Program-made: the position numbers and the translations under genes
The notes under the pieces: generated by a model
Databases searched by the model: none
What the model saw: only the letters and a program-made list of their open reading frames with translations
What the model was told of the DNA's origin: nothing
Part shown: positions 1 to 10,304 of the stretch, in pieces
How the letters are laid out: each line of letters starts with the position of its first letter
Position numbering within the stretch: position 1 is the stretch's first letter
NCBI RefSeq assembly: GCF_005403045.1
Contig: NZ_BJCL01000001.1
Location: 744,001 to 808,000, forward strand
Reading direction: 5' to 3'
Source of the DNA: Pseudaquabacterium pictum
GTDB taxonomy: Bacteria; Pseudomonadota; Gammaproteobacteria; Burkholderiales; Burkholderiaceae_C
Length of the DNA: 64,000 nt

Positions 1-618
1 GACGAGGTGGTGCACGGCAAGGGCAGCCTGATTGCCAAGATGCCGGGCGATGGCTGGCAGAAGTTCGCCAACCTGCGCGCCTACTACGGCTTCATGTGGG
101 GCCACCCGGGCAAGAAGCTGCTGTTCATGGGCGGCGAGTTCGCCCAGGCCAGGGAATGGAACCACGACAGCAGCCTCGACTGGCACCTGCTGCAGCCCGG
201 CGCCGACCCGGCCCATGCCGGTTTGCAGGCCCTGGTGCGTGACCTGAACACCCTGCACAAGTCCCTGCCCGCCCTGCACCAGCGCGATTGCACGCCCGAC
301 GGCTTCGAGTGGATCAGCCACGACGATGCCGCCCACAGCGTGCTGGCCTGGGTGCGCCATGGCGAGGGCGACGCGCGGCCGGTGCTGGTGGTCTGCAACT
401 TCACCCCGGTGGTGCACCACGGCTGGCGGGTGGGCGTGCCGCGCGCCGGCACCTGGACGGAACGGCTGAACACCGACAGCGCCCACTACGGCGGCAGCAA
501 TGTCGGCCTGCCGCTGGGCGCGGCGCAGGCTGAGGCCATCGCCGCCCACGGCCGGCCGCAGTCCATCCACATCACGCTGCCGCCGCTGGCCACGGTGTTC
601 TTCGAATGGACCGCCTGA
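1..618 (+). CDS. glgB: 1,4-alpha-glucan branching enzyme, C-terminal part (partial)
   Basis: The reading frame is open from base 1, so this is the 3' end (about 205 codons) of a gene that starts outside the window. The family makes alpha-1,6 branches in glycogen. Visible hallmarks are the segment [20 protein letters not shown] (residues 39-58 of the fragment), typical of the end of the GH13 barrel in GlgB, followed by the all-beta C-terminal domain ending in ATVFFEW. The stop overlaps the start of the next gene by 13 bases (606-618), which implies translational coupling with glgX. The catalytic residues lie upstream and cannot be checked. Confidence 0.93.
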   Translation, partial: DEVVHGKGSLIAKMPGDGWQKFANLRAYYGFMWGHPGKKLLFMGGEFAQAREWNHDSSLDWHLLQPGADPAHAGLQALVRDLNTLHKSLPALHQRDCTPDGFEWISHDDAAHSVLAWVRHGEGDARPVLVVCNFTPVVHHGWRVGVPRAGTWTERLNTDSAHYGGSNVGLPLGAAQAEAIAAHGRPQSIHITLPPLATVFFEWTA

Positions 619-2741
619 GCCCCACGCCGCTGGCGCTGGACGCCGGCCGCCCGTGGCCGCTGGGTGTGCACTGGGACGGCCAGGGCCTGAACATCGCCGT
701 GGCCAGCACCACGGCGCATGCCATCGAGCTGTGCCTGTTCGATGCCGACGGCCGGCGCGAAACCCACCGCGGCAGCCTGCCCGGCCGCACGCTGGACATC
801 TGGCACGGCTACCTGCGGGCCGATGCCGGCAGCACGCTGGGCCACCCCGGCCAGCTGTATGGCCTGCGCGCCCACGGCCCGTGGCGGCCCGACCGCGGCC
901 ACCGCTTCAACCCGCGCAAGCTGCTGCTCGACCCGTACGCCCGCCAGATCGTCGGTGACTTCGACTGGGGCCCCGAGCACTTCGGCCACGACGGCGACCA
1001 CCCGCTGCAGCCCGACCCGCGCGACAACGCCGCCACCGCGTTGAAGGCCCGGGTGGTGCATGACCAATTCGACTGGGGCGACGACCGCCCGCCACGCACG
1101 CCGCTGGCCGACACCGTGCTGTGCGAACTGCATGTGAAGGGCTACACCGCCCTGCACCCCGGCGTGCTCGACGCCCTGCGCGGCACCTATGCCGGCCTGG
1201 CCCAGCCCGCCGTGCTGCGCCACCTGCAGGACCTGGGCATCACCGCGGTCAGCCTGCTGCCGGTGCACCAGTGGCTGGACGAACTGCGCCTGGTCGGCAT
1301 GGGCCTCACCAACTACTGGGGCTACAACACGCTGGGATTCTTCTGCCCGGCGCCGCGGCTGGCGGCCGATCCGGCCAACGCCCGGCAGGAGTTCCGCAGC
1401 ATGGTCAAGGCCCTGCACGGCGCGGGCATCGAGGTGCTGCTGGACGTGGTGTTCAACCACACGGCCGAAAGCGACGCACTGGGCCCGACGATCAGCTGGC
1501 GCGGGCTGGACAACGCCGGCAGCTACCGCCTGCCGCCGGAGCAACGCGCCGCCTACGACAACTACAGCGGCTGCGGCAACACCATCGACATGCGCCAGCC
1601 GGCGATGCTGCGCCTGGTGCTCGACAGCCTGCGCTTCTGGGTGCAGGAGATGCATGTCGACGGCTTCCGCTTCGACCTGGCCACCGCGCTGGGCCGCGGC
1701 CAGGGTGGATTCGAGCGCGACGGTCCGTTCTTCCAGGCCATCGCGCAGGACCCGGTGCTGGCGCCGCTGCTGGCCGCCGGCAAGCTGATCGCCGAGCCCT
1801 GGGACCTGGGCCCCGGCGGCTACCAGGTCGGCAACTTCCCGCGTGGCTGGCTGGAATGGAACGACAGCTTCCGCGACACGGTGCGCGCCTTCTGGCTGGG
1901 CGGCGCCGTCACCCGCGGCCAGTTCGCCCAGGCGCTGGCCGGCTCGTCGCAGCGGTTGCAGGCGGCCCGGCGCGGGCCGTCGGAATCGGTGAACTACGTC
2001 ATCTCGCACGACGGCTTCACGCTGCGAGATCTCGTCAGCTTCGACTTCCGCCACAACGAGGCCAACGGCGAGCAGAACCGTGACGGCCATGGCCACAACC
2101 TCAGCTGGAACTGCGGCATCGAGGGTGACACCGACGACCCCGAGGTGCTGCGCCTGCGCGGCCGCCTGCAGCGGGCCCTGCTGGCCACGCTGCTGCTGAG
2201 CCAGGGCACGCCAATGCTGGCCGCCGGCGACGAGCTGGGCCACACCCAGCAGGGCAACAACAATCCCTACTGCCAGGACAACGCGATCACCTGGATCGAC
2301 TGGCAGCAGGCCGACGAACCGCTGCGCCGGTTCACCGCCCGGCTGCTGGCCCTGCGCCGCCAGTGGCTGCCGCTGCGCCCCAGCTGGTACACCGGCCTGG
2401 CCGATGCGCGCGGCCTGCACGACCTGAGCTGGCTGCGCCGCGGCGGGGGTGCGCTGAACGACTGGGACTGGACACAATCCGCCTCGCGGGTGCTGGGCGC
2501 CTTCATCGGCGCGCCGGGCCGCGGCCAGCGGCCGCTGCTGCTGCTGTTCAATGCCGAGCCCGCCGACACCGGCTTCGTGCTGCCACGTGGCGCCTGGCAG
2601 CCTCTGCTGGACACCGCCGACGATGCCGTCGGCCCCGACACCACGGCGCCGGTGCATGGCCAGTTCCCGCTGCGCGCGCGCAGCGTGGCGCTGCTGGCCG
2701 GGCCGGCGCACCCCGTTCCCCCACCGCGCACCAGCGCCTGA
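606..2741 (+). CDS. glgX: Glycogen debranching enzyme GlgX
   Basis: This is a 711-aa GH13 isoamylase-type enzyme that hydrolyses alpha-1,6 branches of limit-digested glycogen. An N-terminal CBM48-like domain (about residues 15-110) precedes the barrel. The catalytic set is visible: nucleophile D357 in [10 protein letters not shown], acid/base E397 in [11 protein letters not shown], and the H468-D469 pair in [15 protein letters not shown] near residue 283 is the conserved region I. Length is normal for the family (about 650-720). The ATG at 606 sits inside the end of glgB, and malQ starts 16 bases after the stop, so the three genes form one glycogen-processing operon. Confidence 0.95.
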   Translation: MDRLSPTPLALDAGRPWPLGVHWDGQGLNIAVASTTAHAIELCLFDADGRRETHRGSLPGRTLDIWHGYLRADAGSTLGHPGQLYGLRAHGPWRPDRGHRFNPRKLLLDPYARQIVGDFDWGPEHFGHDGDHPLQPDPRDNAATALKARVVHDQFDWGDDRPPRTPLADTVLCELHVKGYTALHPGVLDALRGTYAGLAQPAVLRHLQDLGITAVSLLPVHQWLDELRLVGMGLTNYWGYNTLGFFCPAPRLAADPANARQEFRSMVKALHGAGIEVLLDVVFNHTAESDALGPTISWRGLDNAGSYRLPPEQRAAYDNYSGCGNTIDMRQPAMLRLVLDSLRFWVQEMHVDGFRFDLATALGRGQGGFERDGPFFQAIAQDPVLAPLLAAGKLIAEPWDLGPGGYQVGNFPRGWLEWNDSFRDTVRAFWLGGAVTRGQFAQALAGSSQRLQAARRGPSESVNYVISHDGFTLRDLVSFDFRHNEANGEQNRDGHGHNLSWNCGIEGDTDDPEVLRLRGRLQRALLATLLLSQGTPMLAAGDELGHTQQGNNNPYCQDNAITWIDWQQADEPLRRFTARLLALRRQWLPLRPSWYTGLADARGLHDLSWLRRGGGALNDWDWTQSASRVLGAFIGAPGRGQRPLLLLFNAEPADTGFVLPRGAWQPLLDTADDAVGPDTTAPVHGQFPLRARSVALLAGPAHPVPPPRTSA

Positions 2742-2757
2742 CCAGCACCTGACCACC

Positions 2758-4260
2758 ATGCCGACCTCTTCGCGACTGCCCCGCGCCAGCGGTGTGCTGC
2801 TGCACCCCACGTCCCTGCCCGGCCCGCATGGCAGCGGCGACCTCGGCCCCGCCGCCTACCACTTCATCGACTGGCTCCAGAGCGCCGGCCAGACGCTGTG
2901 GCAGACGCTGCCGCTGGGCGGCATCGGTCCGGGCAACTCGCCGTACATGAGCAGCTCGGCCTTTGCCGGCAATGTGCTGCTGATCGACCTGGCCGAGTTG
3001 CAGCAACGGGGCTGGCTGGCCGCCGATGCGCTGGCAAGCCCGCCAGCGGCCGACCCGCACCGCATCGACTTCGCCACCATGGTGCCCTGGCGCATGGCGC
3101 GCCTGGCCGAGGCGGCCCGCGCCTTCGCCGCCAGCAGCGATGCCGCCGACCATGCCGACTTCAGCGCCTTCTGCCAGCGCCAGGCCAGCTGGCTGGACGA
3201 CTACGCGCTGTTCATGGCCCAGTGCGAAGCCACCGGCTGGGCCGACTGGCCCACCTGGCCCGACGGCCTGGCGCAGCGCACGCCCGCCGCCATGGCCGCC
3301 GCGCGGCAGCGCCATGCCGAGGCCATCGGCTTCTGGCAGTTCTGCCAGTGGTGCTTCTACCGCCAGTGGGCCGCGCTGCGTGCCCATGCCCATGCCCGGG
3401 GCGTGAAGATCATCGGCGACGCACCGATCTTCATCGCCCACCAGAGCGCCGAGGTCTGGGCCCGGCAGGACCTGTTCACGCTGGATGCCAGCGGCCGGCC
3501 CACCGTGGTGGCCGGTGTGCCGCCCGACTACTTCAGCGCCACCGGCCAGCGCTGGGGCAACCCGCTGTACCGCTGGGAGGCCCATGCCGCCGAGGGCTAT
3601 GCCTGGTGGATCGAGCGGGTGCGGCGCACGCTGGAGCTGGTGGACATCGTGCGCATCGACCACTTCCGCGGCTTCGCCGACTACTGGGAGATCCCGGCCA
3701 GCGAAGCCACCGCGGTCAACGGCCGCTGGCTGCCGGGGCCTGGTGCGGCGCTGTTCGATGCCATCCGCGCGGCGCTGGGTCCGCTGCCGCTGATCGCCGA
3801 GGACCTGGGCGTGCTGTCGCAGCCGGTGAAGGACCTGATGGCCGCCACCGGCTTCCCCGGCATGGCCATCCTGCAGTTCGGCTTTGCCGGCGATGCCACC
3901 GACCCCTTCCTGCCGCACAACCACAAGCAGCACAGCGTGGTCTACACCGGCACCCACGACAACGACACCACCGTCGGCTGGTGGGCCAGCGCCACCGAGC
4001 ATGAACGCCACCATGCCCGAGCCTACCTGGGCACCGACGGCCACGACATCGCCTGGGCCATGATGCGCGCCGGCGCCGCCAGCGTGGCCGACACCGTGGT
4101 GCACCCGATGCAGGACATCCTGGTGCTGCCCACCGATTGCCGCATGAACCTGCCCGGCAGCCCCAGCGGCTGGTGGGTGTGGCGCTTCGACTGGAGCCAG
4201 GTCCACCCCTGGCACGGCCAGCGCCTGGCCGACATGACGAGGCTGTTCGGCAGAGGCTGA
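2758..4260 (+). CDS. malQ: 4-alpha-glucanotransferase (amylomaltase)
   Basis: A 500-aa GH77 enzyme that transfers maltodextrin segments between linear glucans and so disposes of the short chains released by GlgX. Catalytic residues are visible: D301 in VRIDHFRGF, E348 in LIAEDLG and H400-D401 in GTHDNDT. The frame stays open far upstream, but the ATG at 2758, 16 bases after glgX, gives the normal N-terminus (SGVLLHPTSLPGPHG is the conserved first strand). It is the last gene of the glgB-glgX-malQ operon and is followed directly by a terminator hairpin. Confidence 0.95.
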   Translation: MPTSSRLPRASGVLLHPTSLPGPHGSGDLGPAAYHFIDWLQSAGQTLWQTLPLGGIGPGNSPYMSSSAFAGNVLLIDLAELQQRGWLAADALASPPAADPHRIDFATMVPWRMARLAEAARAFAASSDAADHADFSAFCQRQASWLDDYALFMAQCEATGWADWPTWPDGLAQRTPAAMAAARQRHAEAIGFWQFCQWCFYRQWAALRAHAHARGVKIIGDAPIFIAHQSAEVWARQDLFTLDASGRPTVVAGVPPDYFSATGQRWGNPLYRWEAHAAEGYAWWIERVRRTLELVDIVRIDHFRGFADYWEIPASEATAVNGRWLPGPGAALFDAIRAALGPLPLIAEDLGVLSQPVKDLMAATGFPGMAILQFGFAGDATDPFLPHNHKQHSVVYTGTHDNDTTVGWWASATEHERHHARAYLGTDGHDIAWAMMRAGAASVADTVVHPMQDILVLPTDCRMNLPGSPSGWWVWRFDWSQVHPWHGQRLADMTRLFGRG

Positions 4261-4274
4261 GCCCCACACCAGAC

Positions 4275-4304
4275 GAAAAAAAGGCGCCTTGCGGCGCCTT
4301 TTGT
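4275..4304. terminator. Bidirectional rho-independent terminator
   Basis: An 8-bp perfect stem (AAGGCGCC at 4281-4288, GGCGCCTT at 4293-4300) has a 4-nt loop and is flanked by an A-run on the left and T-run on the right. It lies between the converging malQ and the branched-chain amino-acid binding protein gene, so it can serve both. Confidence 0.85.
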
Positions 4305-4321
4305 CTTCGCGGCTGCGCCGC

Positions 4322-5452
4322 TCAGTTCAGGGCGACCTTCTTGCCGTCCTTGTAGATGTACAGCGTCATGGCCGGGTTCTTCAGCTCGCCGTCGGCCTCG
4401 AACGCCACCTTGGTGGTGACGCCCTGGTAGTCGGTGGCGGCCAGACGGGGCAGGTAGACCTTGGGGTCGGCCGAGCCGGCCTTGACCATGGCGTCCACCA
4501 GCACATGCACCGCGTCGTAGACGTACGGGCTGTAGACCTGGAACTGGTTCGGGTACTTGGCGTCGTAGCGGGCCTTCCAGGCCTTGCCGCCAGGCATCTT
4601 CTCCAGGCTGGAACCACCTTCGGCGCAGACCACGCCGCCCAGGCTCTTGGCGCCGCCCGACAGCTCGGCCAGCTTGGCCGTGCAGATGCCGTCGCCACCG
4701 AAGAACTTCAGGTTCGACAGACCCAGCTGGTCCATCTGGCGCAGCATCGGGCCGGCCTGCGGGTCCATGCCGCCGTAGAACACCGCGTCGGGGTTCTTGC
4801 TCTTGATGGCCGTCAGGATGGCCATGAAGTCGGTGGCCTTGTCGTTGGTGTACTGCTCGTCCACCACCTGGATGCCCTGGGCCAGCGCGGTCTTCTTGAA
4901 CACCTCGGCGACGCCCTGACCGTAGGCGGTGCGGTCGTCGATGATCGCGACGCGCTTGAGCTTCAGGTTGTTGGCGGCATGCAGGGCCAGGCCGGCGCCC
5001 AGCGCGTTGTCATTGGCCAGCAGGCGGAAGGTGGTCTTGAAGCCCTGCTGCGTCAGCTTGGGGTTGGTGGCCGACGGCGTGATGTGGGGAATGCCGCACT
5101 GGTTGTACACCGACGACGCCGGGATGGTGGTGCCCGAGTTCAGGTGGCCAGCCACGCCCGCCACCTTGGCATCGCACAGCTTCTGCGCAGCGGCGGTGCC
5201 CTGCTTGGGGTCGGCAGCGTCATCCTCGGCCACCAGCTCCAGCTTGACCTTGCGGCCGCCGATCGTCACGCCCTTGGCGTTCAGATCCTCGATGGCCATG
5301 CGAGCGCCGTTCTCGTTGTCCTTGCCGTAGTGCGCCTGGGCGCCCGACACCGGGCCGACGTGGCCGATCTTGACGACCATGTCCTGCGCCATGACGGTGC
5401 CGGTGAGCACCGACGCGGCGGCCGCGACGATCACATTGAGCTTGACTTGCAT
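4322..5452 (-). CDS. Branched-chain amino acid ABC transporter substrate-binding protein (LivJ/LivK family)
   Basis: This 376-aa periplasmic binding protein (type 1 fold) would deliver Leu/Ile/Val or a related substrate to a HAAT-family ABC permease. The chosen start gives a signal peptide (MQVKLNVIVAAAASVLTG, then Ala-Gln at about residue 22) and has a strong ribosome binding site, GGAGG, 7 bases upstream; a longer frame upstream lacks both. Conserved features include KIGHVGPVSGAQAHYGKD near the mature N-terminus and NSGTTIPAS in the ligand cleft region. No permease or ATPase genes are adjacent, so it is an orphan binding protein in this window. Specificity cannot be read from sequence. Confidence 0.92.
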   Translation of the reverse strand: MQVKLNVIVAAAASVLTGTVMAQDMVVKIGHVGPVSGAQAHYGKDNENGARMAIEDLNAKGVTIGGRKVKLELVAEDDAADPKQGTAAAQKLCDAKVAGVAGHLNSGTTIPASSVYNQCGIPHITPSATNPKLTQQGFKTTFRLLANDNALGAGLALHAANNLKLKRVAIIDDRTAYGQGVAEVFKKTALAQGIQVVDEQYTNDKATDFMAILTAIKSKNPDAVFYGGMDPQAGPMLRQMDQLGLSNLKFFGGDGICTAKLAELSGGAKSLGGVVCAEGGSSLEKMPGGKAWKARYDAKYPNQFQVYSPYVYDAVHVLVDAMVKAGSADPKVYLPRLAATDYQGVTTKVAFEADGELKNPAMTLYIYKDGKKVALN

Positions 5453-5643
5453 GCAGAAACCTCCGGATGGGATGGATGGATGGTGTGTGGAAACGCGGCC
5501 GGATCGGCTGTTCCTCAAACGGCGAGACGATACACCGGTTGCAGCCCGGTTCCGGCGGTCTGCCCCTCGGGGCTTGCCCTAGCGCAGACGCCTCGCGGCA
5601 GCGTCAACGAGCAAGGTGCGTGCCGCGTTTGCCGCGGCCGCTG

Positions 5644-6081
5644 TCAGCCGTCGGACTGCGGATGGTTGACCGGCGCGCGGCCGGCGGCCAGATGGGCGCG
5701 CCAGCGCTGGCGGCCGGCGGCCACTTCATCGTCGGCACGGGCCACCAGTTCGATGGTGCGGGCCGGCAGCGGCTGGCCGTCGACACCCCCCGGCCCCAGG
5801 TTCACCAGCACATCGCAGGCACCGGCATCGGCCGGCTGATCGGCCAGCCACAGCGGCGTGCGCGCCAGCCGCGGCGTGGGGCGCTCGCCGGCACGCAGGC
5901 GGGCATGGGGGATGAACTCGCCGGGGTCGAAGATCCACAGCAGCTGGTCCAGCCGCGCCAGCTGGGCGGCATCCCCGGTGACCACCACCCGCGCCCGGCT
6001 GCGGTGCGCCTTGCGCAGCAGCCGGCAGGCGTAGGCCAGCTTGTCGCCCAAGCCGGTGTGGAAATCGACCTGCTGGTGCAT
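5644..6081 (-). CDS. holC: DNA polymerase III chi subunit
   Basis: A 145-aa HolC protein, the clamp-loader accessory subunit that binds single-stranded DNA-binding protein and links it to psi/the gamma complex. The opening VDFHTGLGDKLAYACRLLRKA (2-helix start) and the LWIFDPGEFIPHARL segment (about 47-61) are typical of HolC, as is TPLWLADQP in the second half. The gene is downstream of pepA on the same strand, the classical pepA-holC order in beta- and gammaproteobacteria, separated here by a 107-base spacer holding a GC-rich repeat. Confidence 0.92.
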   Translation of the reverse strand: MHQQVDFHTGLGDKLAYACRLLRKAHRSRARVVVTGDAAQLARLDQLLWIFDPGEFIPHARLRAGERPTPRLARTPLWLADQPADAGACDVLVNLGPGGVDGQPLPARTIELVARADDEVAAGRQRWRAHLAAGRAPVNHPQSDG

Positions 6082-6111
6082 GTCAGCCCCTCGCCGTCCA
6101 GAACGGCCGAC

Positions 6112-6178
6112 GATCCCCCGAGGGGATGGCGGGCCGGCTTGGGAGCGGCCCGGCGCTCGTCCCGCCCCCTTCGTTCAG
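6112..6178. repeat. GC-rich intergenic repeat, copy 1
   Basis: The spacer between pepA and holC contains CCCCCGAGGGG, TGGCGGG, a CTTGGGA-type core and CGGCCCGGCG, then CGCCCCCTTCGTTCAG. The same ordered blocks recur at 10305-10376. Elements of this style are scattered between genes in Comamonadaceae-type genomes; I recognise the pattern but cannot count its copies. Confidence 0.45.
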
Positions 6179-6188
6179 CATCGACCGC

Positions 6189-7643
6189 TCACTTGGCTTG
6201 CGACAGCACCCAATGCGTCAGCAAGCCCACCGGCCGGCCAGTGGCGCCCTTGGCAGCGCCGCTCTTCCAGGCGGTGGCAGCGATGTCCAGGTGGGCCCAG
6301 CGCAGCTTGGCAGTGAAGCGCTTGAGGAACATGGCCGCGGTGATGGCGCCGCCCGGCCGGCCGCCGATGTTGGCCATGTCGGCGAAGTTGCTCTTCAGGC
6401 CCTCGTCGTAGTCGTCGTCCAGCGGCATGCGCCAGCAGGTGTCCAGCGCGGCATGGCCGGCGGCCAGCAGGTCGGCGGCCAACGCGTCGTCGGGCGAGAA
6501 CATGCCCGAATGCACCGCGCCCAGCGCCACCACGCAGGCGCCGGTCAGGGTGGCGATGTCGACCACCGCGGCCGGCTTGAAGCGTTCCACATAGGTCAGC
6601 GCGTCGCACAGGATCAGCCGGCCCTCGGCATCGGTGTTCAGCACCTCGATGGTCTGGCCCGACATGCTGGTGACCACGTCGCCCGGCTTCAGTGCGCGGC
6701 CACTGGGCATGTTCTCGCAGGCGGCGATCACGCCGATCACGTTGAGCTTGGGCTTGAGCTGGGCCACCGCCCGCAGCGTGCCGACCACGCTGGCGGCGCC
6801 GCCCATGTCGAACTTCATCTCGTCCATGCCTTCGCCCGGCTTCAGGCTGATGCCGCCGGAATCGAAGGTGATGCCCTTGCCCACCAGCACCAGCGGCGGC
6901 ACCGTCTTGGCCGCGCCCTGGTAGTGCATGACGATGAACTTCGGCGGCTCGTCCGAACCCTGGGCCACTGCCAGGAAGCTGCCCATGCCCAGCGCCTCGA
7001 GCTGCTTGCGGTCCAGCACCTCGATCTTCAGGCCCTGGGCCTTGGCCATCTTGCGGGCCTCGGCGGCCAGCAGCGTGGGCGTGCAGTGGTTGCCGGGGCG
7101 GTTGGCCAGTTCGCGCGCCAGCGTCACGCCTTCGGCGATGGCGGCACCGCGGGCCAGGCCGGCGGCGGCATCGGCAGCATCGGCCTTGGCCACCAGCAGC
7201 GTCAGCTTGGCCAATGCAGGCGCCTCGCCGGCGCTGGGCTTGGTGGTGCGGTACAGGTAGACGGCATCGGCCGCCGCGGTGGCCAATGCCTCGGCCTGCG
7301 CTGCGCCGATGGGGCCCGCCGCCAGCACGGCCAGGTGCTTCACGCCCAGGCCCTTGACCACGCCGATGCCGGCGGCGCCGGCGGCCTTGATGGCACGGGC
7401 GCTGCCGTCCTTGGCCACGGCCACGGCCACGCGCGGCGCCTTCACGCCCGGCACCTGGCGCAGATACAGCGTCTTGCCGGGCTTCAGCGCCAGGTCGCCC
7501 AGCTTGATCGCCTCGGCCACGGCATCGGCCAGCGGCGCGTCCAGGTCGGCCGGCAGCTTGTCGCCCACCAGCACCAGCAGCAGGGCATCGGCTGTCAGTT
7601 TGGCGGTGGCGCCGGGGGCCATCGGTTGGGTCTGGAAGTCCAT
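6189..7643 (-). CDS. pepA: Leucyl aminopeptidase (cytosol aminopeptidase, M17)
   Basis: A 484-aa M17 metallo-aminopeptidase that releases N-terminal residues from peptides; homologues (PepA/XerB) also bind DNA. The two-metal site is visible: [10 protein letters not shown] (Lys and Asp ligands), KFDMGGAA, and the family signature [10 protein letters not shown] (Asp, Glu and catalytic Arg). I prefer the ATG at 7643, which has GAGG about 7 bases upstream; the ATG at 7658 would add five residues. The gene is divergent from lptF, whose start is only 26 bases away, and upstream of holC. This pepA/lptFG arrangement is conserved in proteobacteria. Confidence 0.95.
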   Translation of the reverse strand: MDFQTQPMAPGATAKLTADALLLVLVGDKLPADLDAPLADAVAEAIKLGDLALKPGKTLYLRQVPGVKAPRVAVAVAKDGSARAIKAAGAAGIGVVKGLGVKHLAVLAAGPIGAAQAEALATAAADAVYLYRTTKPSAGEAPALAKLTLLVAKADAADAAAGLARGAAIAEGVTLARELANRPGNHCTPTLLAAEARKMAKAQGLKIEVLDRKQLEALGMGSFLAVAQGSDEPPKFIVMHYQGAAKTVPPLVLVGKGITFDSGGISLKPGEGMDEMKFDMGGAASVVGTLRAVAQLKPKLNVIGVIAACENMPSGRALKPGDVVTSMSGQTIEVLNTDAEGRLILCDALTYVERFKPAAVVDIATLTGACVVALGAVHSGMFSPDDALAADLLAAGHAALDTCWRMPLDDDYDEGLKSNFADMANIGGRPGGAITAAMFLKRFTAKLRWAHLDIAATAWKSGAAKGATGRPVGLLTHWVLSQAK

Positions 7644-7669
7644 GTTCAGCCTCGTCATAAGATCCGAAG

Positions 7670-8761
7670 ATGTTATTCGATGCGACCTTGCGCCGAGAGC
7701 TGGCCCGCAGCTTCGGCGCCACCCTGGTGGTCATCCTCACCATCGTGATCACGATGATGCTGATCCGCACCCTGGGGCTGGCGGCGGGCGGCTCGGTGGC
7801 GCCGGAGGACGTGGTGCTGCTGCTGGGCTACACCGCGCTGGGCCACCTGCCCACCATGCTGGCGCTGAGCCTGTTCGTGGCGGTGGTGGTGAGCCTGGGC
7901 CGCATGTACCGCGACAGCGAGATGGCGATCTGGTTCGCCAGCGGCCTGGGCCTGGGCCGCTTCGTGCGGCCGGTGCTGGGCATGGCCTGGCCGGTGCTGG
8001 TGGTGGTGGGCGCGCTGCTGCTGTTCGTCTGGCCCTGGGGCAACCAGAGCAGCGCCGAACTGCGCAGCCGGTATGAACAGCGCAGCGACCTGTCGCGGGT
8101 GGCGCCCGGCGTCTTCCAGTCCTCGCGCGATGGCAGCCGCGTGTTCTTCGTCGACCGCGCCAGCCGGGAGGGCGTGGAAGGCCACAATGTCTTTGTGCTG
8201 ACGCGCCAGCCGCCGCTGGAGAGCGTGGTGTCGGCGCGCAGCGGCCAGCTGCTGACCGAGGGCGCCGACCGCGTGCTGCAGCTCGACGCCGGCCAGCGCA
8301 CCGAAACCGACAGCCAGACCGGCGTGCACACCCTCTCCAGCTTCGAGCAGTACCGGGTGGTGGTGGGCGAATCCGCGGCGCGCCAGGCCGAGGCCGCCGC
8401 GCCCAAGGCCCTGCCCACGCTGGCACTGATCCGCGAGCCCACGCTGCGCCACCAGGCCGAGCTGGCCTGGCGCTTCGGCCTGCTGCTGGCCGCGGCCAAC
8501 CTGCTGCTGCTGGGCGTGGGCCTGGCCGCCACCCCGCCGCGCCGCGCCACCAACTGGAACCTGCTGCTGGCGCTGCTGAGCTTCATCGTCTACTTCAACC
8601 TGATCAACCTGTCCCAGGCCTGGATCGCCAGCGGCAAATTCGGCATGGGCACGGCCTTGCTGGTGCTGCACGGCGGCATGTTCGTGCTGGGTCTGGCGCT
8701 GATCTGGTGGCGCGACCATGCCGCCGTGCTGCGCCTGCTGCCGCGGAGGGCCGCGGCATGA
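7670..8761 (+). CDS. lptF: LPS export ABC transporter permease LptF
   Basis: A 363-aa inner-membrane permease of the LptB2FG complex, which extracts lipopolysaccharide from the inner membrane and feeds it to the LptC-LptA bridge. Three hydrophobic segments in the first 120 residues, a periplasmic jellyroll-like region (about 130-260) and three C-terminal segments (from about 265) match the family. The start is 26 bases from the divergent pepA start, so their promoters overlap. The stop overlaps the lptG start by 4 bases (ATGA), giving coupled translation of the two half-permeases. Confidence 0.95.
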   Translation: MLFDATLRRELARSFGATLVVILTIVITMMLIRTLGLAAGGSVAPEDVVLLLGYTALGHLPTMLALSLFVAVVVSLGRMYRDSEMAIWFASGLGLGRFVRPVLGMAWPVLVVVGALLLFVWPWGNQSSAELRSRYEQRSDLSRVAPGVFQSSRDGSRVFFVDRASREGVEGHNVFVLTRQPPLESVVSARSGQLLTEGADRVLQLDAGQRTETDSQTGVHTLSSFEQYRVVVGESAARQAEAAAPKALPTLALIREPTLRHQAELAWRFGLLLAAANLLLLGVGLAATPPRRATNWNLLLALLSFIVYFNLINLSQAWIASGKFGMGTALLVLHGGMFVLGLALIWWRDHAAVLRLLPRRAAA

Positions 8762-9891
8762 GGACCGTGCGCCGGCTGCTCTACCGCGACATCGTCTGGT
8801 CGGTGGTCTTCGTGGCCCTGGCCTTCCTCAGCCTGTTCTTCTTCATCGACTTCGTCGACGAACTGGAGAACGTGGGCCGCAACGGCTACACCCTGGGCCA
8901 GGCAGTGCTGCGCGGCCTGCTGGAACAGCCGGGCCATTTCTACGAGCTGTTCCCGATCGCGGTGCTGATCGGCACCATCTATGCGATGGCGCGGCTGGCG
9001 CAGTCGTCGGAGTTCACCATCCTGCGCACCGGCGGCCTCGGGCCGTGGCGGGCGCTGCGGCTGCTGGCCCTGCCCGGCCTGGTGTTTGCAGCCGTCACCT
9101 TCGTCGTCGGCGACTACGTGGCGCCCTTCACCGAGCGCGAGGCGCTGGCGCTGAAAGCCGGGCTGCGCGGCGGCGTGAGCCTGGGCAGCAACGGCGCCTG
9201 GCTGAAGGAGCGCCGCCCCGGCACCGGCCCGGCGACGGCCGACACCAGCGAGCGCAGCATCTCGGTCAACGTGCGGGCGGCCGGCGTGGGCGGCGCGCTG
9301 CTGGGCGTGCGCATCTTCGAGTTCGACACCGACGGCCGGCTGCGCAGCCGCATCGAGGCCGCCAGTGGCCAGGTGCTGGCCAACGGCCACTGGCGGCTGC
9401 GCGAGGTGCAGCGCACCGACTGGCCCACGCCCGAGGCTGCCCGCGATGCCCAGCCGCTGCGCCTGCAGACGCAGGACAGCCTCGACTGGCCCAGCACGCT
9501 GGACGCCACCGTGGTGGCGGCCGCCCTTCTGCCGGCCAAGAACATGTCGACCATCGACCTGTGGCGCTACACCAGCCACCTGGCCGACCAGGACCAGGCG
9601 GTGCAGAGCCACCAGATCCAGTTCTGGAAAAAGGCGCTGTACCCGCTGGCCTGCGTGGTGATGGTGGCGCTGGCCCTGCCGTTCGCCTACCTGCATGCGC
9701 GCGCCGGCGGTGTCAGCTACAAGGTCTTCGGCGGCATCATGCTGGGCATCAGCTTCGTGCTGCTGAACAATGCCAGCGGCCACCTGGGCCTGCTGCGGCA
9801 GTGGACGCCCTGGATGGCCGCCGCCGCCCCCAGCGGCCTGTACCTCTTGATCTCCATGGGCGCTTTCGCCTGGCTCGTCCGCTTCCGTTGA
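8758..9891 (+). CDS. lptG: LPS export ABC transporter permease LptG
   Basis: A 377-aa partner of LptF in the LPS extraction complex. It opens with RRLLYRDIVWSVVFVALAFL, the first membrane segment, and has the same 3 TM + periplasmic domain + 3 TM layout. The C-terminal AMVMVALALPFAYLHAR-like region (about residues 297-315) and FVLLNNASGHLG are conserved in LptG. The ATG at 8758 overlaps the lptF stop; the frame is open further upstream, but that start would remove the overlap logic. The ATPase gene lptB is not in this window. Confidence 0.95.
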   Translation: MRTVRRLLYRDIVWSVVFVALAFLSLFFFIDFVDELENVGRNGYTLGQAVLRGLLEQPGHFYELFPIAVLIGTIYAMARLAQSSEFTILRTGGLGPWRALRLLALPGLVFAAVTFVVGDYVAPFTEREALALKAGLRGGVSLGSNGAWLKERRPGTGPATADTSERSISVNVRAAGVGGALLGVRIFEFDTDGRLRSRIEAASGQVLANGHWRLREVQRTDWPTPEAARDAQPLRLQTQDSLDWPSTLDATVVAAALLPAKNMSTIDLWRYTSHLADQDQAVQSHQIQFWKKALYPLACVVMVALALPFAYLHARAGGVSYKVFGGIMLGISFVLLNNASGHLGLLRQWTPWMAAAAPSGLYLLISMGAFAWLVRFR

Positions 9892-9899
9892 CTCCCCCG

Positions 9900-10301
9900 A
9901 TGACCGACCACACCACCTCCACCGGCCTGCTGCTGTTCGCCCACGGCGCCCGCGATCCGCAATGGGCCCGCCCCTTCGAGGCGGTGGCCGCGCGCTGCCG
10001 CGCGCAGCGCGGCGATGACCGCGTGGCGCTGGCCTTCCTGGAATTCATGGCGCCCGACCTGGTGGCCGGCGGCAACACCTTGGTGGCTGCCGGTTGCACC
10101 GCGGTGGATGTGGTGCCGCTGTTCCTGGGCGCCGGCGGCCATGTGCGCAAGGATCTGCCGGTGCTGCTGGCCAGGCTGCAGGAGGTGCACCCCGGCGTGC
10201 GCTTCACGCTGCGGCCTGCCGTCGGCGAAGCCGCGGCGCTGGTCGATGCCATGGCCACGGTGGCGCTGGACAGCACCCGGCCGGAGATCGCCTGGCGATG
10301 A
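9900..10301 (+). CDS. Sirohydrochlorin chelatase, CbiX/SirB family (short form)
   Basis: A 133-aa single-domain class II chelatase. Short CbiX-type proteins insert Co2+ or Fe2+ into sirohydrochlorin. The metal-binding histidines are visible in LLFAHGARDPQW (about residues 11-22) and in FLGAGGHVRKDLP (about 75-87). The ATG at 9900 lies 8 bases after the lptG stop, so it can be cotranscribed with lptFG. The next gene encodes CysB, the sulfate-assimilation regulator, which fits a siroheme role for sulfite reductase. Cobalt versus iron use is not resolvable. Confidence 0.8.
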   Translation: MTDHTTSTGLLLFAHGARDPQWARPFEAVAARCRAQRGDDRVALAFLEFMAPDLVAGGNTLVAAGCTAVDVVPLFLGAGGHVRKDLPVLLARLQEVHPGVRFTLRPAVGEAAALVDAMATVALDSTRPEIAWR

Positions 10302-10304
10302 TGC

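Noticed and set aside
486-2810. A 774-codon open frame on the minus strand opposite glgX
   Set aside because: It is a GC-driven shadow: low-complexity Ala/Gly/Arg/Gln-rich product, no homology-like motifs, and complete overlap with a clear glgX.
2548-4269. A 573-codon minus-strand frame opposite malQ
   Set aside because: Same reason; malQ has full catalytic motifs and the antisense product is compositionally biased.
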